From NCBI GenBank assembly GCA_009869945.1, contig WIXG01000061.1, positions 220,136 through 284,135 of the forward strand: DNA of 64,000 nt, given 5' to 3'. The position numbers and the translations under genes are program-made. The first letter of the stretch is position 1; every line of letters begins with the position of its first letter. This stretch comes from Mesaphorura yosii. Lineage: Eukaryota > Arthropoda > Collembola > Poduromorpha > Tullbergiidae. Of the stretch, positions 11,601 through 22,811 are shown in pieces. Below the pieces are notes generated by a model. It searched no databases. It saw only the letters and a list, made by a program, of their open reading frames with translations, and was not told the origin of the DNA.

Positions 11601-14045
11601 CTTGCAAGTATCCCACAGTTCTTGACGTCTTGGACATTACCGATGACGACGCAACCGTTTTTAATTGGCTAGCAGACGGACGTGGAGTAGAAAGAATACT
11701 TTTGTTCCCAGACTTCAGAGAAGCCTGCGAAATTATGAAGTCTGTGCACACGTAAGTGCATAAATACTGACGTACGCCATATGCGTAGAATGAATGCAGT
11801 GCTATCATTTGAATTTTATATCAATCTCATCACAGGGTACCTAAAACATGTACGCAAGGCTACACATTAGACTGCCGGCAGTTAACTCCGGCTCCAGAAT
11901 ACCGGTGTTATGTCAAAAATGTAATGCGAACTCCCTGCATTGTTCAAACGACTAGGTGTGACAAGTCTGTGTAAGTAAACACGGACAAGCTTGATTACTG
12001 ATTGCTGATTACTGCAATCGTATTTGAGGTGGTTTCTACAATGCCATTATCTCATCATACACTCACAATTCCAGAGGCATTCAAGAGGACATCTTACAGT
12101 TGGACATGGAAACGGAAAGTCTGCAAAAGGAGTTGAGGCAGGCAAAGGCAAACACCGAGTCTGTGCGAAAACGATTGAGTCACGTTCGGATAGAATTGAA
12201 ACAATTGAAGAAAGAACTTGTCGCTGTTAAGACCGAATACGGCCATCTTGACACGGCAATTAATTATGTTCCTGATGTAGCGTCTCATGTTAGCTTTATT
12301 CATTGGGCAATACAAAACGCAACAACTTGCCTACTTCATCATAAACTAACCACTGATTCTTACAATTAGATGGAGGATATTCAAGACAGACAAGAAGAAA
12401 TCAACCTTAAAGAAAAGGAGAAGGAAATTCTCAAAGTTAGGGTCAAGGAATTTGAGGCGCTGTTGAACGTAGCCACAGCCGCAGTCAACGAGCTGGAAAC
12501 GGGGATTTACAAGCTCCAAACTGAAGCAAGTTCCATTGAGGACAGAACTGGCTCTGTGGAAACAAAGAAGAACGAACTGAGTGTGGTGAGTAATATGCGT
12601 TCTGGAATTCCCAAATCGACTTTCAGGATTCCCACTCAGAACAATATTTGTGTCATACAGAAAACTAAGCGACTGGAAATTGTGCTCGGAAAGTTGTTGA
12701 ACACAAGAGACGGAATGAAAAAGGAATTGGACGAACACACTGCGAACCTGAAGAGAAAGATGAAGGAAAAGTATGGCAAAACCCAACGCATTGAGACGAC
12801 GAGGTAAGCCTGCTGCAATTCGCCTCGTATCTGTTCTGATTTCGATCCCAGATTCCCGATTTGTCCGTCCTTCCATGTGCAGAGAGCCTGAGGAAATTAA
12901 ACAAGAAATTGACAGTTTGAAAATGGTTCTGAATAAGAACAAGAACAGACTCAAGCAGAAAGACGATATTTTCCGGGAATGGCAACAAGCGCAGAAAATT
13001 GCAGACAGTGTTGGAGAAGAAATACGCATTTGTAAACAATTGATGAAGGTGAAAGATAAGCTCCTAATAATGAAATCTACAGCCTTTCACGTTTTTGAAA
13101 ACGAAACCTTACCAATTCCTTCTCTTCCAGGCTTTGGCTCCCACGTTGAAATTGCAACAAGATCATTTTAAGAGAAAGAAGATCGAGTACGGCAACACAC
13201 TCCAAACGTGTTTCCATTCGCTAATAACAGCAAGACAATATGGTGTAAGTTTACAGTAAACACGTAATTTTCACCTTTTTCCCAACAAGCATTTCACTTG
13301 ATGGAGACTGTGTTGGTTGATTTCTCAGGGATCGCTGGTAATCGATCACAACGACAGAACTCTCGTGTACTTCGTGAGCCGTGACAACTTGTCCGAGGCC
13401 CGAGCAATGAGCAATTTCAATAAGACCACTTTGGGCGACTTAAAAACTGTGAACAGGTAAGCAAAAACTGGTATGCGATTTGCAAGGATCAACGACAGTT
13501 TTGTAGAAATTAACGATATAATTGTTTGCAGGAGAGGAATTAAGGATTTCACATCAGCATTATCTGGTGGAGAACGATCGTTTGCTACGATTTGTTTCAT
13601 GATATCATTGTGGCAGACAATGGAGGCGCCATTTTTTGTCCTCGACGAATTTGACGTTTTCATGGACCCATTCAATAGGAAAGCTAGCCAGAACATTATT
13701 ACTGGACACACAAAGAATCAACGAGAAGCCCAATTTTTCTTCATTACGCCTCTTTCATTAGACTTTATGCATCCATCAGAATACACCAGTGTACTAAGGT
13801 ATGTTGAGAAATCAAGCAACAGCTAGATTTTGGCTGAATTGTGTTTGTTCTACAATTATTGCATTTTAATATCATCTGACAGGTTATATCCTCCTGTTCG
13901 TGATATAAACAACGAACAATCGCCCAACTCCAACGAGCCGGAACAGGCGCATCCGAAGAAAACAAATGGAAAGAATGGAAATGGAAACGGAAAAGAAATC
14001 GACGAGGCAGGAGCCCCACAGAGGAAAAGGACGCGAAGGAACTAA
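8665..14045 (+). CDS. SMC6: SMC6, subunit of the SMC5/6 genome-stability complex
   Basis: ATP-driven DNA clamp of the SMC5/6 complex, used in homologous recombination and replication-fork repair in the nucleus. Nineteen exons: 8665-9264, 9346-9444, 9518-9759, 9839-9997, 10079-10187, 10259-10509, 10594-10997, 11061-11227, 11325-11501, 11576-11751, 11836-11970, 12075-12276, 12370-12585, 12661-12803, 12883-13048, 13131-13244, 13329-13456, 13532-13798, 13883-14045; 1305 residues. Walker A is GDNGSGKS near 239-246 and is preceded by the SMC6-like NFMSHSSFE. Two coiled coils flank a hinge. The signature LSGGERS lies near 1173-1179 and Walker B ends in VLDEFDVFMD. LDEFDVxMD and the DRGTSVAGFIQHG segment point to SMC6 rather than SMC5 or other SMCs. 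The first exon adds about 200 residues, Ser/Asp/Pro-rich, not seen in most SMC6 proteins. The donor after 12276 (GTAGCG) is weak and the least certain junction. Confidence 0.94.
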
Positions 14046-15795
14046 TTAATGTTTGCACTTAATTACTAGTTAAGTTTTGCTACTTGTTATTTAGGTTGTG
14101 GCAAAGGTTTAATTAATTGACCCTACTTTCACAAGTACAACTTGATTGAGTGTAAATAGAATAAGCACGATTTCCCCAAATTGAAACTGCAAATTGCAAC
14201 ACAACGCTTCCATACATCGTTAAATATCTGCAACATAATGATCAACTGGATGTTATTCGTAGTTTGAGCCTCACAATTTCTACCGTACCAAGTCCGGATA
14301 AAATGCTACTGAACATTTTTCACGTTTATATCAGCAGTTGTTGACAAGTATTAGCGCGGCCTAGAAGCCTGCCTCTAAGATAATATCGGCATTATGGTTA
14401 TGTTACCATAAATTAGCCTAAATATTTTTGCGCGTTCTAAGCTAAGGATCTACTTAATTGTAAAGTTGTAAATAGTTTAGCCTTTTATCACTTAAAGTGT
14501 AATTCATTATTGTGAGTTGCCACTTTAATATTTATCATTAATAACCGATTATATTCAAATCTTTCAGGCAATAATACCACAGTCGCAATTGTTAACAGAC
14601 GGGTAACGTAACTGACTTTCCTCATGAGACGGGACACGGCTTGGTTACAGTTTAGTTATTTCAGGTCGGTAGAATTTTCTACTCTAAGTGCATTTTAGAG
14701 AATAGACTATACATATGAGTGATATGAGTGATGAATTTCAAACAGTTTACTTATAGCTTTAGTTTAGCTTAGTTTAGACACAAGTAGTTTTTACTGATTA
14801 TAGTTCAAGTTCTAGGAGAAATGACGTTTTTAATATCGCCCTAGATTAGATTAGAACCTATTAGTTCAGGATAGGTCAGAGCATTCTTGTACAAAGTTGT
14901 AAATACAGGTAACCTGCCCCATAGGCTACGGCACACCACCTAATCTTAACTTAGCTAATGATAGTGTTATAATAGATGACAGTGTAAACATAAGAATTTG
15001 TGTGCAAAACGTAACAACACAAGACTTTTACAGAATCGTTAGTTTTTCTTACAAGTGAAACCAATGATAATTATGTCAATACGTTATGCAATTTATTGTC
15101 AAGCTCTAAGTTAGTTGAATACGTATCGTTAATGCTCGAGTCGCGAAATTTTTGAGGCGTTCGGGATGACGTCTCAGGAATTGCGAAGCACGTCAACAAA
15201 TAATGCTAGTGTGATGTGCTGAAAAATGAGGAAAGTAACTAAGACTAAGATCATGAGCCTATCAGAATCTTCTTAAAAATCGAAAACTTGAATCAGTTAA
15301 GAAAACTCATTGGACTAACAAACAGCAAACAGAACAAAATCAAGCAAATTAATGAATAAATCAAAATTATCGAACGAATCGTGTTTTAATGACAAGTAGC
15401 CATGAAATGATGAGACAAGCTCCTGAGATTGGAATGGAAAATTTTGCCTGCTTTTTACTTTCGAGCGGAGAGTTCAAGTGTTTCGCAACGCTGCTACGGA
15501 CCGTCCATTGTCCACGAAATTCATCTTGGTTCTTGGTTTCGTAAAAATTGAATACTCAGATTTCGTAATTTGCAGAATAAAGCAGTGACTGTTCAGTGTA
15601 GTGTTAATTTGTCGAGTTATTCAGTGAACATTCTTTAATAATTCACGGAATGCGTGCAGACTGATCTTGAGGTTAGTCGCTTTCACATGCTTTAGAAGGG
15701 TATTGTTTACTTCCAACTTGTGATCTCCTACCAGAATTTGTTTTTGTACCCGCAGCACTCTTCCCAAGTTAGAGCACCCATTTGAACGAAGAACG
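14046..15795. other. Intergenic region between SMC6 and KDM3
   Basis: AT-rich, about 1.75 kb, between two genes on the same strand. It holds the SMC6 3' UTR and the KDM3 promoter and 5' UTR. Short TTTAG/CTTAG repeats recur around 14750-14780. An AATAAA occurs near 15354. No coding sequence is visible. Confidence 0.5.
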
Positions 15796-18700
15796 ATGGA
15801 TATTAACAAGAAACCTGCTTCCGTTGCCGACACGGAAGCTCCTAAGGAAGATCAACAGAGCAAAGATAATGCTGACCGGTGTTCTATTTCAAGATCCCTA
15901 AACGATGCAAATAGCAACGAGGAAGTTGGAGTTCGAGGGCAACAGTCTAATGATTCAGTTGAACAAGCTGAGAGCTCTTCAGATGCATCCGGAAGTGGCA
16001 GTGAGGACGAGGAAAATTCGACCCCTGAAACGAAGAAACTGCGAAAGAAATCGTCTGTCATGTATGCTGTCCCTCGAAAAAATAAACAGCGACGGAACAA
16101 ATTTTCAAACAGACCTATCAGCGAGTTGAAATCAACTCGCGAGAGTTTTTTGCAAGATTCGGCGTGCCCAGCCAGCCTAAATTGCATTTCCAACCCAAGG
16201 CTTAGTAGATGCAGAGAATGTAAAGAGGCCCCACTGGACCCGCGAAGGAAAGACCGATGTCGGTTCTATGCTTTTAGAAAACTTTTCTATGCTACGCGTA
16301 AGTTGCTCGGAGGCGCCGGGTTTCCCAATCCAGTGGAAGATCCTACTGAGGTATTGCCATTGAAAGAATTCATTTAAGACATATTTGGTTGGACGCCTCC
16401 AATATGACGCCACTATTGATGACAGGAAGATTTGAAAGTGTGGCTGCCATCCTCCCAGGACAAACCTACGGACTTGGACCCGGACATGGCGAAGTTTCTA
16501 ATTGACCAACTCGGTGACCAATTTTGTGAACTCTTGCAGCAAGAACAGGATGCCTTGAAATATTTTGAAGACATTAAGGCTAAGAGGGAGACAGATACAG
16601 AGTTGGCAAATGCCGGCGCAGAGAAACGTATTAACGTGGAGAAAGTCAATGACATTGGTGTCGCCTGGAGACGTCCGATTGAAAACGTGAGGGAGATATG
16701 CGATACGTGCGAGACAACATTATTTAACTATCATTGCACGTGTAAGTTTTTTATATAAAATAAGTAAATGCCAGAATTTCCCGAATAGTCCGAATACTTT
16801 ATTCCAGAACGTGTGGCTATTAATTATCGTGTTTTTGGATTTTGGTTTGTGGTAGGCCCCAAATGTGGATTTGTTGTTTGTATTTCATGTTACAAGGCGC
16901 GACAGAATGGCATCAAGGTAAGATCCAATCCAAACCTAACCTCTAAATTAAATAACAAATATTAACGTAATCTTAAAATCCTTTTCTAGGTGAATAAGCT
17001 TGATGACAGGGAGGCTGGTCGTGACGAGTACAACTGGTTTCAGGTATTTATTCCTTCTTTGTGTCTTGTAAAATTATGCTGGTAGCTAATTAGTAACAAT
17101 AAATTTTACTTTTAGTGTTCGAATCGAAGATCCCATGAGTTGGAAAAAATGATGCTAACTCAAATTCTACCAAAAAATGTTTTGACTGATTTTATTACCA
17201 TAATTCACGACATCAGAGAAAACTTGGGATTTCAGCAGTTTTGCTGCGAAGAAGGACGGAAGAGGGTAGTCAAAAATTATGCACACAACCAATTTATGAC
17301 TCTTGCTGTTGGCTATCAAACTCCTAATCATCCTCCAGTACCAAATTCAGCACCGAATGTATCGCTTCCTGCATTCAAGCGACCGTATGATGTAAGGAAT
17401 TTCCTAAAACAGATTTAGAACGACTTTATTGATTATTATGATGAATTGAGATCCAACCCTGAAAATATCTATCGATGTAGATCTTTTACTCCCTGATTTC
17501 TACTTAAGCGCTCGAGCTGAGAAAGTACTTTTGAGTCTTTTCTGCCTTTTAATAAATAACTGCATGCTTTGATCAGAGTTCCGATGATGATGACGAGGAT
17601 GAGGATGAAGCGACAAGGATACTTAAGGAATTTTTGAAACGACAGAAGACTGAGCAAGAAGAATCCAAGCCATCTCCTGTTAAGATCAAGATTGAAGAAA
17701 ATCCAACACTGCCAACCTTTGACAGCGCAAGCGGTCAACAGCTTGGTCGCCATCCAAGTCAGTTTCAATCTACCGAACTTGAAGACAAGAAGTTGGCTTT
17801 CAACTACGTGCCCATGCAGTTCCATGGACAGCAAATACCGTTAAAGAGACTGCCACCATTGATCTCATCGTTTGGCCAGTCTAGTGTTCAGTTTCCTGGA
17901 GTGCCTCATTCTTGGCTCTGCAATGGGAAGTTACTACGCCTCCTGGATCCCAAGTGCGAGGGGAATTTCCATATTTTTCAAGAAGTCTGGAGACGAGGTC
18001 AACCGGTTATTGTCTCAAATGTTTCCAAGCAGCTGAGTGGAACTTTGTGGAGTCCCCAGTCATTTTGTGAAGATTTTGGCGAGCAGAAAAATGATCTTGT
18101 GAATTGTGTCACCGGTAAACTGGTTTGCAATCAACCAATGAAAGTGTTTTGGAATGGATTTGAATGTATCTCGAAAAGACTTCGAGACACTGAAGGGAAT
18201 CTCATGCTGCTGAAATTAAAGGACTGGCCACCTGCAGATGATTTTCAGGTACAGCGAACAGTTTAATCTTGACGAATTTTACAGACGCTTAATGGACTCA
18301 TTTTGCTTTTTAGCGCATCCTCCCGTCACGATTTTGGGATTTGATGGGTGCCCTGCCCTTAAAGGAGTACACACAGAGAAATGGGAGATTGAACTTGGCA
18401 GCCCGCCTCCCAAAGGAGTTCGTTCCACCGGATCTTGGCCCAAAAATGTACATCGCATATGGATCAGGGACTCACTTGGAAAAAGGAACAACAAATTTAC
18501 ATTTGGACATTTCCGATGCTGTGAACTTAATGGTCTACGTGGGCGTCCCTGACGAAGATCTCGAATCTCATAACAATGGCAAGTGAAAACGTGGGAACAC
18601 ATGGCACATGGAAAGGCTTAACATTTTGAATGCTCATGTTATTGAAAATCATTCCTGATTTCTTAGGTGTGGAACAGGCGATTCTTGAGTCTGACTGTGA

Positions 18701-19404
18701 CATTTTCACTTTGGAAAGAGTAAAAGAGGCAAAGGAGTTGCCAGGCGCACTATGGCATATTTATGACGCCAGGGACGCAGACAAGATTCGCGATCTTATC
18801 AATAAAGTAATGAAAGTTGTCTCATGGTAGACATAATCTTGGTTGAACCAGGTAAAAATAAAATCAATCGTTGTACTTGTACTTAGGTTCTTTTGGAGCG
18901 CGGAATCCCTCCAAAGCCAAATCATGACCCAATTCATGATCAATGCTGCTATTTGGACAAAACATTAAGGCAAAGACTGAAGGCCGACTATAACGTGGTC
19001 GGGTATCCGATCATTCAGTGCATGGGAGATGCGGTGTTCATTCCTGCCGGAGCCCCACATCAGGTAAACTTAAAAATTGAACCCAATACTCTATCTGGAA
19101 TTTAAATACAGTACCGAATTACAACTCGCAGGTTCGCAATTTGCAAAATTGCATCAAAATTGCGGAAGATTTCGTCTCCCCAGAAAATGTAAGCCACTGT
19201 TTCAGCCTTACAGAAGAATTTCGCAATCTGTCGGATACGCACACAAATCACGAGGACAAGCTGCAAATCAAAAACATTATTTACCATGCGGTAAAAGATG
19301 CAGTGTCAGTCGTCCAGTCTCCACCGAGTCCTCCAAATGAAGTGAAGGTTGAAGCCGGAATGAAAGTAGAAGCTCAGGTGAAAGTTAAAAACGGAAATAA
19401 TTAA
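15796..19404 (+). CDS. KDM3: KDM3-type JmjC histone H3K9 demethylase
   Basis: Fe(II)/2-oxoglutarate-dependent lysine demethylase of the KDM3 (JMJD1/JHDM2) family, which removes mono- and dimethyl marks from H3K9 in the nucleus. Ten exons: 15796-16350, 16426-16741, 16856-16917, 16990-17043, 17116-17391, 17577-18248, 18314-18578, 18667-18806, 18887-19063, 19132-19404; 929 residues. A CxxC element ([19 protein letters not shown]) is followed by the family zinc finger at about 277-302 (CDTC...CTCPKC...CISC). The JmjC domain occupies about 560-890, with iron ligands H708 and D710 in [11 protein letters not shown] and H838 in [24 protein letters not shown] near the end is a strong family match. The protein is shorter than vertebrate KDM3 and its first 120 residues are acidic and disordered. 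The intron after 18578 starts with GC (GCAAGT) rather than GT. Confidence 0.95.
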
Positions 19405-19435
19405 CGTCACTCACACGTATCATGTTCGTAAAATG

Positions 19436-19441
19436 TTTATT
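19436..19441 (-). terminator. Poly(A) signal for the LOTUS-Tudor gene
   Basis: TTTATT on the + strand reads AATAAA on the - strand, 117 bases after the LOTUS-Tudor stop. It lies upstream of the KDM3 poly(A) signal, so the two transcripts would overlap tail to tail. Confidence 0.45.
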
Positions 19442-19487
19442 ATGACTGAGATTATGCTGTCATAGTATGAAAGGTTTTATAAAATTA

Positions 19488-19493
19488 AATAAA
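19488..19493 (+). terminator. Poly(A) signal for KDM3
   Basis: AATAAA 84 bases after the KDM3 stop codon, in the usual position for cleavage near 19505-19520. Confidence 0.55.
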
Positions 19494-19557
19494 CTTTGTA
19501 CATTTGACATTCGCACATATTTGTATTGTCGTATGCATTTGCATTTAAAATCAGTGT

Positions 19558-22175
19558 TCAGAGTGGTGGAAAGTCCAGTTCATTACGATCTCTTGGTCGG
19601 TGGTTCATCTTAGACTTTGTTTCAGTTACTTGAGCCCACGATTTTAATGACCCACCACGTGAGAACGATGCACTTGACCCAGGTGCTCCATGCGAAAGTG
19701 GAGGCACAACTTTAGCAACGTTAATTGAACGAGCCTCAACCTGATCATACGGAACTTGCGCTGTCGCTGTTGCCCTCTTCGAACAGTTTACAGGTGCAGG
19801 AGGCTTCCAACGAAACCTAGCAGGGTTGGCTGGGTTGGAGGTGGTTACTCGTGTTGAAGAAGCTTGTTGACGTTGTTGACTGTACTGTGGCTGCGAGGAG
19901 TCATTATGATTCGGCATTATCGAGATGTCATCTGGTGGAAAGGCCGTACGTACGGCAGTGGCAGTAGAAATTCTGGCTTGCAACTGTGTATTCGCTTCTG
20001 TGCTCGTTGAATCTTTCATGAATGATTTGACTTCGTCCCCAACGTCCAACGTTTTCTCCTTGCTCGCTACCGTCGCTCGAACAAGATAGACCTTCCGACC
20101 CTACGAAATTAGTACTTCAGTTAAGTATTCAAGTTACACGTACCCTGGAAGAAATAATGACAACCTGAGTGTTGACATGTCGCTCCTTGAACGACACGGT
20201 AATCCAGTCTGCGTTCTCAAGTAAATCTCGGCAGTATTCCCCGACCGCTCCTCCCCAACTTGAGCTTTCAAGTACTTTGTAAAGTTGGCACGGAATTGCT
20301 TGCCCAGGTAGCTTGCGGGCCATCGATTCCAACAAGAACGAAATATTCTCAAGTCCTGTATGCAGAACGTATCCAAAGTCCAACGATCGGAGCTGAAATG
20401 GAAAAAAGATTGATTGACTGGTTTATTCTGTCAGCTCGGATCAACAAAATTAATTGGGCAAATAGGCCCTGACAAAGGGTAAATGAGAATCTACCTTATA
20501 AAGGTTTGGTTCCACTTCTTCCTCAAACGATGCTCTGTAAAATTCTTGATCTTTGACATCCCAAACCACAAGTGGCAAGCCGTTTCTTAGAAGTTGTGGG
20601 TTCGTGACATGTAAACGTTGACTCTTCTCCAATTCGTATTGTTTCCTATTAGAAATAGCATTGATTCACTGAAAGCCTATCTACTATCTGCTTCAAACGT
20701 TTCAGAAACAATTACCTTAAGGCCACCTGGAATGTCTCCAGTGGAAGAACCTGACAGGAGAGGTTCACATAGAAGAGACATGGGTTGAAATAGCACGAAA
20801 GCTTGCACCTCGTCTCACGTCCTTTCTTGACACCAAACATTTCGTGATCGAATTGTTTGCAATCCGTAACACAATCCGATGGAATTCGTGCTGCAGGTGC
20901 GGGGACACTTTTCGAAATCTTCTTCGATGAAGCCATTTCCGCTTCAGCCGTATCTTCTGAACCAGATTCATTGACTTTGCGAAGGACGCGAGTTTGAATG
21001 AGTTTACTCGAACTCTCTTTGCAGTGGAGCAGGTAAAGATCATTGTTTACCAAATGGAGCTCGGTACTTAGAACACACTTGATTCTTGGATGATGCCAGT
21101 GATTGAACAAAAATTGTACAAAATCATCACCTGTGTTGAAACCCCAAAGTTTCAGCTTGTCGTCATTCAACTTGAAACAAAACAACTGATCGTACAAACT
21201 GATGGCCTCCTTCACTTTTATGACTCCAGACGACAGCGATAATATAGCTTTTAACTGATGTAATATCCTCCAAAATATTTCCATTGGAGTTGAAATCAGA
21301 CCCTCCAAGTATGTGGGATAAATAAGAGCACGAGCGTGGGCTTCCATGTTGCATTGTTGCGGCCAAAGTGCATGCCGCTGATCGAGAAGAAAATCTGCAA
21401 ATCCTACTTCATGATGATTTGGTGACACTCGTAGTCTATTCTTTTTCTTCATTTGCTGGAAAACTACGCTGAGTTCAGTTGGAGTAATGCCGGCCGGCGC
21501 TTTGTACGTTAGTTCTTGTAATGCTGAAGCTAAGAGTTCATCAATGTTACCCTTGCTAGAAGCACTTGTTGGAGGAGCACATTGTTGCGGCAATTGTACC
21601 TGAGGATCGAACTCGGCAAGATTTATTGCAGTTGCAGCAAAGCTTCGGCAGCATGAAATGTCTTTGGTCAATTGTCTTGGAAGTATAAATCTTTCATAAC
21701 CACTTGCAGCACCTTGGCGGACTTGCTGAAACATCTCGACTTCTTCTCTTGAGAAAGTAGTCAACTCCGGCTCCGACGAAGCAACGAGATCATCACATAA
21801 AGATTTATCGATCTCAATATCCTTCTCCTCTGCGATCCATTCAGCGATCTCTTCCAGTCTCTGGTCCCTGTAAACGTTCAGGATCTTCTGGAACTTTTCC
21901 GTGCTCCTGTCCATTGGACCGTAGATGCTGAAAAGTTCATCGGCCAGAACATCATGGGTAAAATCCGTCATGGACGTAACTTGCTCGCCAAGCTGTACCG
22001 AATGGAGTCTCCGTTTGCGCTCCGCTTCATTTCGCAATTGCAGGTACAAGGCAAACCGTTCGAAGTCAAATTCTCTTGTTGCGTCGACTGCATTTTGTTG
22101 ATAAACCTCCACTGATCTGTCACAACGGACTTTCGAAGTGCAACCTGCGCTATCGCCTTCGTTGAAATTTTCCAT
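19558..22175 (-). CDS. LOTUS-like and Tudor domain protein (TDRD5/TDRD7-like)
   Basis: Probable germ-granule protein. In related proteins LOTUS domains bind RNA or Vasa-type helicases and the Tudor domain reads dimethylarginine on PIWI proteins. Four exons, 5' to 3': 22175-20716, 20645-20495, 20392-20144, 20100-19558; 800 residues. Two winged-helix, LOTUS-like stretches lie near 213-275 (ITPTELSVVFQQ...VGFADFLLDQ) and 300-387 (LKLWGFNTGDDFVQFLF). A Tudor domain with its SN-like extension spans about 455-625: YFNPCLFYVNL, then WDVKDQEFYRA, LRSLDFGYV and LPGQAIPCQLY. The Tudor core has LDFG where most have VDYG. The last 160 residues are Ser/Thr/Pro/Gln-rich and look disordered. The Tudor call is fairly firm; the LOTUS call rests on pattern only. 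A membership closer to TDRD1/TDRD6-type proteins cannot be excluded. Confidence 0.7.
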
Positions 22176-22811
22176 GCCCAAACCCAAGGATCACAGCTCG
22201 CCTAATCCATCGTGCTCAGCGTTTTGTGTAGACTGAAAGTGTGAAACATGATATCATCAGGAAGAACATGTGATCGCCTTTTCTATACAAGCACGTACTT
22301 AATTTTGGAGGACCCATTTACAATCAGATGAAGCCTGCCGGAGTTCACGACGTTCTGTCAAATCCAACACTCTTGGACACTCTTTTTCATTGCGACTTCG
22401 TCATTAGCAGAATTCTGGATTAGCTTGACACTTTACTACTGAAGATCAACCGAACATAGGCTCAATGAAAACGCGAATAACGTAAAAGATGCCAAAGGAA
22501 AGTTAAAGTTGTTACAAGGGTCGTACTGATATTGTGCGAAATCGACATTACCAAAGCCTTTGATACTTCAAATCTTTACTTTTGCGCCTTTGATACTTCA
22601 AATCTTTACTTTTGCGCCTTTGAATTTCGGTTAGCACATGGAAGGATTTTGTGAAAGAAACAAAGAACTTCGGCTAATTGGACTCGTTCGGGTTAATCTT
22701 TTGATTTTATTCTCTGAACCATTCTTAAACTGCAGAACTAAAATACTATTAAATTAATGCCGTAGCATTACTTCTGGCTATAAATTAGATATCTGGATTA
22801 CTTCTACTTTA
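22176..22811. other. Spacer between LOTUS-Tudor start and HEATR5 stop
   Basis: About 640 bases between two genes on the - strand. It must hold the LOTUS-Tudor promoter and the HEATR5 3' UTR, with an AATAAA for HEATR5 on the - strand at 22706-22711. A 30-base tandem duplication lies at 22556-22623. Confidence 0.5.
22556..22623. repeat. 30-base perfect tandem duplication
   Basis: Two identical 30-base units in a row (22556-22585 and 22586-22615, each beginning GCCTTTGATACTTC) followed by the first 8 bases of a third. No mismatch between the copies, so the duplication is recent or under conversion. It lies about 380 bases upstream of the LOTUS-Tudor ATG. Confidence 0.95.
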
